This document shows positions 41,743 to 49,230 of a stretch of DNA of 64,000 nucleotides, piece after piece; the stretch's first letter is position 1, and each line of letters begins with the position of its first letter. This stretch comes from JAPEKQ01 sp964516845. GTDB lineage: Bacteria; Joyebacterota; Joyebacteria; Joyebacterales; Joyebacteraceae. The position numbers and the translations under genes are program-made. The notes below the pieces were generated by a model. That model made no database searches. It was given only the letters and a program-made list of their open reading frames with translations, and had not been told where the DNA came from. The stretch covers positions 12,543 through 76,542 of the forward strand of contig CAZEXP010000008.1 in assembly GCA_964516845.1 (NCBI GenBank). The letters run 5' to 3'.

Positions 41743-43071
41743 CTAGACCCCGCGACGCGGAGCCCGGCCTCGTCCGACACCGTCGTATGTGAACCCGTGC
41801 TTCTCGAAGTCGGCAGGCTGATAGATATTGCGGCAGTCGACGATGGCGCGCCCGGACATCACGCTCTTCAAGCGCTCGATGTCGAGCTGTCTGAACTCGT
41901 TCCACTCGGTGACGAGCACGAGGACATCCGCCCCCTCCGCCGCCGAGTAGGCGTCGTCGGTGAACTCCACGAACGGCATGACCGCGCGCGCGTTGTCCAT
42001 GGCGACCGGGTCGAACCCTCGGACGCTGGCGCCGAGCTTGTTCAGCCCCTCGGCCAGAACGACCGACGCAGCGTACCTCATGTCGTCGGTGTTCGGCTTG
42101 AACGCCAACCCGAGCAGCGCGATCGTCTTCCCGGTGACGTCGCCACCGGCCGCTGCGACGACCTTGTCGACCATGCGCAGCTTCTGCTCAATGTTGACGC
42201 GGACGGACGAGCTGACGATGCTGCACGCCACACCTGATGCCTCCGCGATCTTCGTCAGCGCCTTCGTGTCCTTCGGAAAACACGAACCGCCGTACCCGGC
42301 CCCGGCGTGGAGGAACTTGGGACCGATCCGCTTGTCGAGGCCCATCGCGTACGCAACGGTCTGGACATCGGCGCCCACGCGCTCGCAGAGATTCGCGACC
42401 TCGTTGATGAAGCTGATCTTCGTGGCGAGGAATGAGTTCGACGCGTACTTGATCAGCTCGGCGCTCTCCGGTGTCGTCTCGACGATGGGCGTTCTGATGA
42501 GATAGAGCGGCGAGTAGATGCTCCGCATCACCTGGAACGCCTCCTCGCGATCCGCACCGACCACGACCCGATCCGGCCTCATGAAGTCGCCGACGGCGGC
42601 ACCCTCGCGGAGAAACTCCGGATTCGACACGACGTCGAACTCGTGCGGCTCGGACTGCTCATCGCGGATGATCTTGCTGATGCGGCGCGCCGTCCCGACC
42701 GGGACCGTGCTCTTCTGGACGATGATGCGGTACCCGTTCATGTGCCTGCCGATGTCGCGCGCGACGGCGTCGACCTGGGACAGATCGACGGCTCCGTCCT
42801 CGCTCTCCGGGGTGCCGACGGCGCAGAGTATGACCTCGCACTCCCTCACCGCGCGCCCGAAGTCGGTGGTGAACTCCAGCCGCCCCTCCCTCACGTTCCG
42901 CGACACGACCTCTGAGAGCCCCGGCTCGTAGAACGGAATGTCGCCCGCCTTCAGCTTCTCGATCTTCTCCTCGAGCAGATCCACGCAGATGACGGTATTG
43001 CCGAAGTCTGCCAGACCGGCGCCTCCGACAAGTCCCACATAGCCCGTCCCGATGACCGCGATCTTGCGCAT
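41743..43071 (-). CDS. ugd: UDP-glucose 6-dehydrogenase
   Basis: Oxidises UDP-glucose to UDP-glucuronate, using NAD. The 442-residue protein has the Rossmann start IAVIGTGYVGLV, KSTVPVGTA (121-129), SNPEFLREG and the catalytic Cys264 in AGYGGSCFPKDT, then AFKPNTDDMR. It supplies uronic acid or, via the epimerases, galacturonate/pentose precursors for the surface polysaccharide. walJ lies 6 bp upstream and the rmlC-like gene 32 bp downstream. Confidence 0.95.
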   Translation of the reverse strand: MRKIAVIGTGYVGLVGGAGLADFGNTVICVDLLEEKIEKLKAGDIPFYEPGLSEVVSRNVREGRLEFTTDFGRAVRECEVILCAVGTPESEDGAVDLSQVDAVARDIGRHMNGYRIIVQKSTVPVGTARRISKIIRDEQSEPHEFDVVSNPEFLREGAAVGDFMRPDRVVVGADREEAFQVMRSIYSPLYLIRTPIVETTPESAELIKYASNSFLATKISFINEVANLCERVGADVQTVAYAMGLDKRIGPKFLHAGAGYGGSCFPKDTKALTKIAEASGVACSIVSSSVRVNIEQKLRMVDKVVAAAGGDVTGKTIALLGLAFKPNTDDMRYAASVVLAEGLNKLGASVRGFDPVAMDNARAVMPFVEFTDDAYSAAEGADVLVLVTEWNEFRQLDIERLKSVMSGRAIVDCRNIYQPADFEKHGFTYDGVGRGRAPRRGV

Positions 43072-43077
43072 TCCGTA

Positions 43078-43863
43078 TCAACTCCTCCCTGTGATCTCGA
43101 TCGGCCCCAACAGCTCCTTCTGACTTGCCAGAAGGACCGCGACGTCCGACCGGCCGGCCGCTTCGAGCGCGACGGCGGCGGCCTCATAGGCCAGACGCGG
43201 CTTGTTGTTCTCCTCCGAAAGGTGCGCGAGGACCACGGTTGACATGGGGTGATCCGCCGTCCGCTCCAGCTCGCGGGCAGCCGTCTCGTTGGACAGGTGT
43301 CCGACGTTGCTCATGATCCGCTGCTTCAGCGGCCACGGGTACGGCCCGTCGACGAGCATGCGTTCGTCGTGGTTGAACTCGAGCACGACGCAATCGGCGC
43401 GTGCCATCTGGTCGCGGACGCTCGACCCCACAACGCCGAGGTCGGTCGCCACGACGATCCGTGCCGAATCGGCCTCGAACGCGTACCCGACCGGATCCGC
43501 GCAGTCATGGCTCGTTGAAAAGGGCGAAATGGTGATATCGCCGATCGAGAGCGGCTCTCCCGGCGCGATGGGGACCCTCGCGAAGCCGTCGCCGGCTCGC
43601 CGGTTGATCGCGCGGAGCGTGCCGCGCGTCGCATGGACGGGCAGGTCGAAGCGGCGCGCGATCGGACCGATCCCGCTGATGTGATCGGTGTGCTCGTGCG
43701 TCACGAACACGGCGGCGAGATTGGACGCGTCCTCACCGGCATCCGAGATGGCACATGCCGCCCGCTTCGCCGAGATGCCGGCGTCCATGAGAATGCTCGT
43801 CGTGTTGGTGGAAATGAGGAAGGCATTCCCGGAACTTCCGCTGGCGAGGACCGTGAGCCTCAT
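43078..43863 (-). CDS. MBL-fold hydrolase of the WalJ/YycJ family
   Basis: A 261-residue metallo-beta-lactamase-fold protein: LASGSSGNAFLI at the start, metal motif THEHTDH (55-61), TSHDCADPVGYAF, VATDLG, EFNHDERML and LAHLSEENN. WalJ-type proteins act as nucleases or in cell-wall signalling in other bacteria; the role here is not known. It lies 75 bp after a small unknown gene and 6 bp before ugd. Confidence 0.87.
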   Translation of the reverse strand: MRLTVLASGSSGNAFLISTNTTSILMDAGISAKRAACAISDAGEDASNLAAVFVTHEHTDHISGIGPIARRFDLPVHATRGTLRAINRRAGDGFARVPIAPGEPLSIGDITISPFSTSHDCADPVGYAFEADSARIVVATDLGVVGSSVRDQMARADCVVLEFNHDERMLVDGPYPWPLKQRIMSNVGHLSNETAARELERTADHPMSTVVLAHLSEENNKPRLAYEAAAVALEAAGRSDVAVLLASQKELLGPIEITGRS

Positions 43864-43938
43864 CTGGACCCCTCTGAGCAGTGCGGGTGCGGTCGCGGAG
43901 CGCGACGGAAGGACAGCGCATCGAGCGACCGTGGCCGG

Positions 43939-44220
43939 CTATTCGGCGTCGTTGGTGGAAGACCTGGCGGCCAATTGCCGCGAGATCAGTCGCTCGAACC
44001 TGGTCTGATAGATGATGTCGAACCGGTCCATCATGTCCGGGATGATCTCCTGAGCCTGCCTGCGGACGCGCTGAGCAATGACCGTCGCTTCGGAGACATC
44101 CAACCGGCCTCCCATGATCTCCTCACACGCGCCGTCGACGAGTTCGCGAATCTGGGAGAGCTTCTCGTTCTCATCGGCCAGCAGTCTGGCCATCTCGCTG
44201 TCGTCGAAGTGGTCGGTCAT
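43939..44220 (-). CDS. Small acidic helical protein of unknown function
   Basis: A 93-residue product with no family I can name. It is highly charged and predicted all-helical: an acidic start (MTDHFDDSEMARLLADENEK), a central MGGRLDVSEATVIAQRVRRQ and a C-terminal helix ending in a polar tail. There is no signal peptide, Cys or obvious motif. It has its own promoter (44333-44304) and heads the walJ-ugd-rmlC run. Codon use and frame length fit a real gene. It could be a regulator or a structural adaptor. Confidence 0.65.
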   Translation of the reverse strand: MTDHFDDSEMARLLADENEKLSQIRELVDGACEEIMGGRLDVSEATVIAQRVRRQAQEIIPDMMDRFDIIYQTRFERLISRQLAARSSTNDAE

Positions 44221-44303
44221 CGCTGCACTCCCTCGGTCAGGGCCACCGGACCAACCGATGCCCCGTACTCATAGTGTCTCGACAATCGCGCACAGTCTTT
44301 CGG

Positions 44304-44333
44304 ATTCTATCGGTCGAAACGCACCCGGGTCAA
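44304..44333 (-). promoter_or_regulatory. Promoter of the small gene/walJ/ugd operon
   Basis: TTGACC (44333-44328), 18-bp spacer, TAGAAT (44309-44304), with an expected leader of about 77 nt. It is back-to-back with the plus-strand promoter at 44363. Confidence 0.7.
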
Positions 44334-44362
44334 GCGCTTTGGGCTCCGTCCGGGGAGGCGGC

Positions 44363-44392
44363 TTGACACCCTGGAGTGGGCAAGCGTAAGCT
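44363..44392 (+). promoter_or_regulatory. Promoter of the UbiA-like/TPR gene
   Basis: TTGACA (44363-44368), 18-bp spacer, TAAGCT (44387-44392), similar in form to the HU promoter. AGGAGG appears at 44423-44428, 8 nt before the start codon. Confidence 0.65.
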
Positions 44393-44436
44393 CTTGGAGA
44401 CGAATATTCGACCAGGACACATGAGGAGGCTCCCAT

Positions 44437-46902
44437 TTGATGAAGCGCGGACCCAGAGAACGTCTTGCGGCACTCATCGACACCGTCGAGAGCATGCCGA
44501 TCACGCTTGGTCGCTGGCTGTTGATCCTCGCGGCGATCATCGTCGTCCGACACTTCCTCGAGCAGGTCTCGGGGCAGCTGAAGACCATCTACTTCCTCTC
44601 CTATTTCATTCACTATCCGCTGGCCTACCTCGCGCCGATGCTCGGGCTCTCGGTCGTCCTGGCTCTGATGGCGAGAGAACGGATCGAGCGCGTCACAAGG
44701 CTGATGCTGTTCGCGTGGCTGCTGACGCTCCTCCCACCGCTTCTCGACCTTCTTCTGACGAGCGGAGGCGGGAATCCGGATCTCATCGGATACCTCATCC
44801 CCGACCACACGGGTCTCTGGACCGCGTTCGCAAACCTCCTCAACCCGTTCTACCACGGGTTCCAGGGCGCGACAGCGGGCATCCGGCTCGAGGCCGCGGC
44901 CGGCTGCATCCTGGCCGCCGTCTACGTACACCTCAAGACGAAGAGCGCCGGGCGCGCGCTGCTGACGATCGTCGCGGTCTACCCCACGATGTTCTTCTTC
45001 TTCACGCTCCCCCCGATCACGGTCGCCGTCACGAGGCTTTTCGGAGCCGAGATCGACAACGTCTACCAGATGTTCTTCGCGCGGGCCAATGTCTACCGCG
45101 CATTCGTGAACGTCACGCCCTTCGCGCTCTCGGACCTCTCGAATTCGCTCATTGATCTGATCGTCCTCGTGCCGATCCTCAAGATCTGGTACTGGCTCTA
45201 TGACCGCGATGGCTTCTGGCGATTCGTTCGACACATCGACGTGCCGACAGTCGGTCTGCACCTCGTGGCGACCATCGCCGGCATCGTGCTCGGCGCGCGG
45301 CTCCTGCTCGGCTCGACCGGCGCCATCTCGATCGCTCACCCGTTCGATCTCATTTCGCTGATCGGACTGGTCCTCGCCTCGTTCTTCACGGCGCAGACGG
45401 CTACCTTCATGCGGCTGTGGTTCGCCCGTGACGGGGCGTCCGTCCCGGCGAAGGACGGAGAGCTGATCATCCGGCTCGGACTCGTGATGATGGGGCTCGC
45501 CGTTCTCTTCGCGATCTCCGTGAGCTACGTCGCGCTGACGTACGTTCTCGCGGCGCTCGCCGTGTACACCCTCTACTATGCGCCGCCCTTCCGGCTGGGA
45601 CGATACACACCACTCGCAGGGCTGATGGTCGGCGGGGTCGCGCTCTTCGCCCTGAGCCTCGGGTACTGCGCGTACGCCGGGGAGCAGGCCGCGCTCTGGC
45701 TCCCGAAGAGCATCGTGGCTATGACGATCATCTCCTCGACCCTCGCCTTCCTCGCCCGGGACGTGTGGGACCCGGCCGCGGGAGATGTGCCGTTCTCGCT
45801 CTCGGCCTACAGACTCTCGGGTGACGGGACCGCGCGCGCGGTCGCGGGAGTGGGGATCCTTCTGGCGGCGCTCATCCCTGCGGCCGTGCTGCGCGAACCG
45901 CTCTACGCGATCCCCGGTCTCGTCCTCGGCGTCATCGGTCTCATCGGGCTCCTGCGGGTGCGGCCCGCGGTCGTTCCGGGTGTGGTCGGTGGTGTCGGCG
46001 GCATCCTGCTCGTCATCCTGGCTACCATGGGGATCACGACGGCCCCGCTGCTCTCGAGTGACCTCTCCGGGACGAGCTTCGCCAATACGACGCGGCGCGC
46101 GGGCTCCTTCGAGTTCATGGAGAAGGCGGACGCCACCGAGCAGCAAACGCTCGTCAACGAGGGCATCCTCATGATGAGAAACGGCGATGTCGCCGGCGCC
46201 ATTGCGAACTTCCGGCGAGCCATCGAGATCGATCCGCAGTACGCGCAGGCCTACGTCAGTCTCGGGTCGGCACAGCTGAGGATCGAGGACCTCGAAGGCG
46301 CGGAGCGGTCGTTCCGCCGCGCCATCGAGATGGAAGGCGAGAACGTCCTTGCGCTGGTAGGTCTCGGGCAGACGTACAAGCTCTTCGATCAGACAGAACA
46401 GGCCATCGCCTATCTGGACCGCGCCCTCGAGATCGATCCGGAAAGCGTGGACGCCACTTACACGCTGGCGCTGATCCACCTGGCCGACAATGAGATCGAG
46501 AAGGAGGTCGAGGCGCTCATCCGCACCGTCGAGATCGACGAGCGCCACACTCCGGCGCTGTCCCGCCTCGCGGACATCTACCTCGCCAACGGCCGCTACG
46601 AGCAGGCCATCTCGGCGCTCAACGCCGCCCAGGCGGGGCGCACGCCGGTCGACCACATCCACACGCGCCTCGCGGATGCCTACTACTCGATGGGCAACAT
46701 GGCCGCTGCCGAGGAAGAGCTTCGCCGCGAGATCACGCTGAGGCCGAGAACGGCGGCCCCGCGCGCCAATCTTGCCAGACTTCTCTCGGAGCAGGGACGG
46801 ATGGACGAGGCGAGGACCGAACTCAGGCAGGCAATTCAGGTCGCGCAGGACGGACAGCTCAGATCACTTCTGGAGCGGGAGCTCGCGCGCATCGAAGGAT
46901 AG
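44437..46902 (+). CDS. Polytopic membrane protein with UbiA-like segment and C-terminal TPR domain
   Basis: An 821-residue protein. Residues 1 to about 530 hold roughly 14 membrane helices; about 560-821 are seven or so TPR units (NFRRAIEIDPQYAQAYVSLG and similar). Within the membrane part, AVYTLYYAPPFRLGRYTPLAG resembles the YSxPPxRLK motif of UbiA prenyltransferases, and LARDVWDPAAGD resembles their second Asp-rich motif, although the first NDxxD motif is not seen. A Yip1-like N-terminal half (about 20-250) is also possible. I cannot assign a reaction. The soluble TPR face may recruit partners. It has its own promoter and terminator. Confidence 0.75.
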   Translation: MMKRGPRERLAALIDTVESMPITLGRWLLILAAIIVVRHFLEQVSGQLKTIYFLSYFIHYPLAYLAPMLGLSVVLALMARERIERVTRLMLFAWLLTLLPPLLDLLLTSGGGNPDLIGYLIPDHTGLWTAFANLLNPFYHGFQGATAGIRLEAAAGCILAAVYVHLKTKSAGRALLTIVAVYPTMFFFFTLPPITVAVTRLFGAEIDNVYQMFFARANVYRAFVNVTPFALSDLSNSLIDLIVLVPILKIWYWLYDRDGFWRFVRHIDVPTVGLHLVATIAGIVLGARLLLGSTGAISIAHPFDLISLIGLVLASFFTAQTATFMRLWFARDGASVPAKDGELIIRLGLVMMGLAVLFAISVSYVALTYVLAALAVYTLYYAPPFRLGRYTPLAGLMVGGVALFALSLGYCAYAGEQAALWLPKSIVAMTIISSTLAFLARDVWDPAAGDVPFSLSAYRLSGDGTARAVAGVGILLAALIPAAVLREPLYAIPGLVLGVIGLIGLLRVRPAVVPGVVGGVGGILLVILATMGITTAPLLSSDLSGTSFANTTRRAGSFEFMEKADATEQQTLVNEGILMMRNGDVAGAIANFRRAIEIDPQYAQAYVSLGSAQLRIEDLEGAERSFRRAIEMEGENVLALVGLGQTYKLFDQTEQAIAYLDRALEIDPESVDATYTLALIHLADNEIEKEVEALIRTVEIDERHTPALSRLADIYLANGRYEQAISALNAAQAGRTPVDHIHTRLADAYYSMGNMAAAEEELRREITLRPRTAAPRANLARLLSEQGRMDEARTELRQAIQVAQDGQLRSLLERELARIEG

Positions 46903-46973
46903 CGCGCGACGCGGAGATACAGGCGGAACACGGGACGCCGGGACAAAGCAGTTCCCCGGGAGAGCTCGACAGG

Positions 46974-46995
46974 CGCCCGGCATTCGTGCCGGGCG
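46974..46995 (+). terminator. Terminator hairpin with TTCG tetraloop
   Basis: CGCCCGGCA (46974-46982), loop TTCG, TGCCGGGCG (46987-46995): a perfect 9-bp stem with an extra-stable tetraloop, 71 nt after the TPR gene stop. It also lies just after the convergent usp gene, so it could serve both strands. The T-tract is weak. Confidence 0.7.
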
Positions 46996-47001
46996 TCGCG
47001 C

Positions 47002-47511
47002 TCATTTCCCCTTGTCGCCGTTCCCGCGACTTCCCGCGTCGCGATCATCGGTGCGGTATACGTTCACATCGCAGCCCGCGTTCCGCTCGAGCCGCTTCAC
47101 GTCGGAGCCGATGACGAGTCGTGAAAGCGCCGGGCGGTCCTGCCGGGCCACGAATATCTCCATCGGCGCGATGCGCTCCGCTGCCGCAAGCGACAGACGC
47201 AGGAATTCACCCTCGACGAGTTCGACGGCCAGCGGGACGCCGCGCGCCTCCGCCAATCCCGCGATGCGACTGAGCTCCGCCTCGCCCCTCCTCCTGTGCT
47301 CCTCCCTCACGGCGTCGAGGAAGCGCGCGCTAGGAACCTCGCCGACGAATCCGAAGTCCTGGATGCGCTCCTGGACGTCGTCCGCAAGTGTCGCGTCAAG
47401 GATGTACACGACGACCAGTTCGCCGTGGGCGCGCTCCGCGGATGCGAGCGCCCGCTCGACACAGGTTGAGGAGACCCGCGATGGGGACATTATGAGAAGC
47501 GTCCGCTTCAA
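47002..47511 (-). CDS. Universal stress protein family protein
   Basis: A 169-residue single UspA-like domain: LLIMSPSRVSSTCVERALAS, LVVVYILDATLADD, PLAVELVEGEF and a C-terminal DVNVYRTDD strand. The usual ATP-binding GxxGxGxG loop is not obvious, so it may be a non-nucleotide-binding type. The start is TTG at 47511, with GGAGGTGA just upstream. It follows the DASS transporter gene by 36 bp and is probably co-transcribed; Usp domains often tune transporters. Confidence 0.75.
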   Translation of the reverse strand: MKRTLLIMSPSRVSSTCVERALASAERAHGELVVVYILDATLADDVQERIQDFGFVGEVPSARFLDAVREEHRRRGEAELSRIAGLAEARGVPLAVELVEGEFLRLSLAAAERIAPMEIFVARQDRPALSRLVIGSDVKRLERNAGCDVNVYRTDDRDAGSRGNGDKGK

Positions 47512-47547
47512 GAGGTCACCTCCGGAAACCGCCCGCTGACGATAGGG

Positions 47548-48945
47548 TCACACGACCAGACCGAGAGCGGGCCAGTAGAACAGCGCTGCCGCCGCGAACA
47601 GGGCGAGCGCCACGATCTTCAGAAGCGCGCCCACGCTCACCGCGTGCTTGAGTCGGAAATACCCGGCGGAGTACGCGATCGCATTCGGCGGCGATCCCAT
47701 CGGGAGCGCGAACGCGAGGCCCGCCGGCACCGCCACGGCGTAGACGACGAGGACGGGAGGTATCCCGGCCCCTTCCGCGATGCCGAAGCAGATCGGCAGA
47801 AGGAGCGCCACCGCGGCCACATTGCTGATGGCCTCCGTCACGAAGGTCGCCACGAGCGCGAAGGTCATCAGCATCCAGAAGGGCGGCATCGCTCCGATGC
47901 GCGCCATCCCGACATCAGCGATCCACCGCGCCGCTCCGGTCTCATGGAGAGCGGCCGCGATCGCGATCGCGCCGCCATACATGAGGATGACGCCCCAATT
48001 CACGTACTCCTCGACGCTCTTCCAGTCGATGAGATCGAACGCGAACATCGAGACAGCCGCCAGGAGCGATATCGAGGCGAGATCGAATCCCCGTCCCGCG
48101 ACGACCCATGCAACGATCGTGATGATGACGATCGCCGCGATCCCCTTCTCGCGTCGCCCCATCGGCCCCAGCTCCTTCGCCTTCTGGCGAAGCACGACAC
48201 TGGCCCTCGATACGTCCGTGACGTCCGACGGGAACGATCTCGAAAGCAGGAGGAAGATGGCGCCCATGAGAATCACGGACAGCGGCGCCACGGCCACCAT
48301 CCAGTCGAGGAAGCCTATCGTCAGATCGTAGTGTTCCTTGAGGATGCCGAGCGCCAGCGGGTTCCTGGCGCCTCCGAGGAAGGTTGCGATGCCGCCGACG
48401 ACGGTCCCCCACGCGAGCGCGAGGAAGAGAGCGCGCCCGTACGGGCTGCGGCCGGGCTCCAGTTCGAGGGCCCTCGCGATCTCCAGAACGATGGGAAACA
48501 TCAGCGCGGCCACGGCGTGCTCGGGCATCCAGAATGCGAGGAACCCGCCGGCGAAGATCACACCGGCGAGGAGCGTTCGGGGACCCGAGTCGAAACGCCG
48601 GAGGAAGGCGAGCGCGAGACGCGTCGACAGTCCCGACTTCATCATCGCTGCGGCCATGATGAAGGCGCCGAGGATGAAGAAGACGGCCGAACTGCCGAAG
48701 AGCGAAAACGACCTGGATGCCGGGATGACCCGCAGGGTCGGAAGCAGGACGATGGCCAGAATGCTCGTCACCGCGAGTGGCAGGGCGCCGGTGACCCAGA
48801 GCATGAAGCAGAGCGCGAAGATGGCCAGCGCACTCTGCGCCTCACGCGCGAGTCCATCGGGGGTCGGCGCGACGAGGATCGCAACGCAGACGAGGATCCC
48901 ACCGATGAGGCCCAGCAGCCTGAAGCGCTTCAAGCTCCCTCCCAT
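47548..48945 (-). CDS. DASS (SLC13) family anion/dicarboxylate transporter
   Basis: A 465-residue membrane protein with about 11-13 helices. It shows LWVTGALPLAVTSILAIVLLP, the substrate-site loop FLAFWMPEHAVAALMFPIVL (SNT-like position, here MPEHA), and the second repeat LVATFVTEAISNVAAVALLLP then ALPMGSPPNAIAY, which has the SNT/SPPN signature of the family. It probably imports dicarboxylates or sulfate with Na+. ATG at 48945 is chosen with GGAG nearby; a TTG four codons later with GGGAGG is a possible alternative. Confidence 0.85.
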   Translation of the reverse strand: MGGSLKRFRLLGLIGGILVCVAILVAPTPDGLAREAQSALAIFALCFMLWVTGALPLAVTSILAIVLLPTLRVIPASRSFSLFGSSAVFFILGAFIMAAAMMKSGLSTRLALAFLRRFDSGPRTLLAGVIFAGGFLAFWMPEHAVAALMFPIVLEIARALELEPGRSPYGRALFLALAWGTVVGGIATFLGGARNPLALGILKEHYDLTIGFLDWMVAVAPLSVILMGAIFLLLSRSFPSDVTDVSRASVVLRQKAKELGPMGRREKGIAAIVIITIVAWVVAGRGFDLASISLLAAVSMFAFDLIDWKSVEEYVNWGVILMYGGAIAIAAALHETGAARWIADVGMARIGAMPPFWMLMTFALVATFVTEAISNVAAVALLLPICFGIAEGAGIPPVLVVYAVAVPAGLAFALPMGSPPNAIAYSAGYFRLKHAVSVGALLKIVALALFAAAALFYWPALGLVV

Positions 48946-48993
48946 TTGCTCCAACAAGGGACCCGGAATTCGCCTGGCTCCCGTTCGGTCGTG

Positions 48994-49023
48994 ATTCTTG
49001 CACCGTGGCTCCAAGAGTGTCAA
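48994..49023 (-). promoter_or_regulatory. Promoter of the DASS transporter-usp operon
   Basis: TTGACA (49023-49018), 18-bp spacer, AAGAAT (48999-48994). Leader about 45 nt. Confidence 0.6.
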
Positions 49024-49116
49024 GCGCGTTCGGGCCCGCGGGACGCCTCGCATGACCGGGAGCGCCCGCGAGCGACCGCGGAAACACGAGGACGCTTCCC
49101 ACGAGCAGCAACGAAA

Positions 49117-49142
49117 GCGGGGCGGCCGTCAGGCCGCCCCGC
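49117..49142 (-). terminator. Terminator of the M14 carboxypeptidase gene
   Basis: GCGGGGCGGCC and GGCCGCCCCGC form an 11-bp stem with a 4-nt loop, followed on the minus strand by TTTCGTT. It lies about 90 nt after the gene's stop. Confidence 0.85.
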
Positions 49143-49187
49143 TTCGGTCATGGTCGTACGCCCCTCCGCACGATCGGCATCGGGTTT

Positions 49188-49227
49188 GCGGTTGCGCCGC
49201 AACCGCCCAGCCGCCGCATGCGGCGGC
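49188..49227. repeat. Two further hairpins between the M14 stop and its terminator
   Basis: GCGGTTGCG/CGCAACCGC (49188-49206) and the perfect 18-bp palindrome GCCGCCGCATGCGGCGGC (49210-49227) precede the terminator stem. The three hairpins in a row may protect the mRNA 3' end. Confidence 0.65.
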
Positions 49228-49230
49228 CGG

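Noticed and set aside
44269..46662. Minus-strand frame of 797 codons opposite the UbiA-like/TPR gene
   Set aside because: Antisense shadow; highly charged repeats without a family. The plus-strand protein has TPR and membrane features and a promoter.
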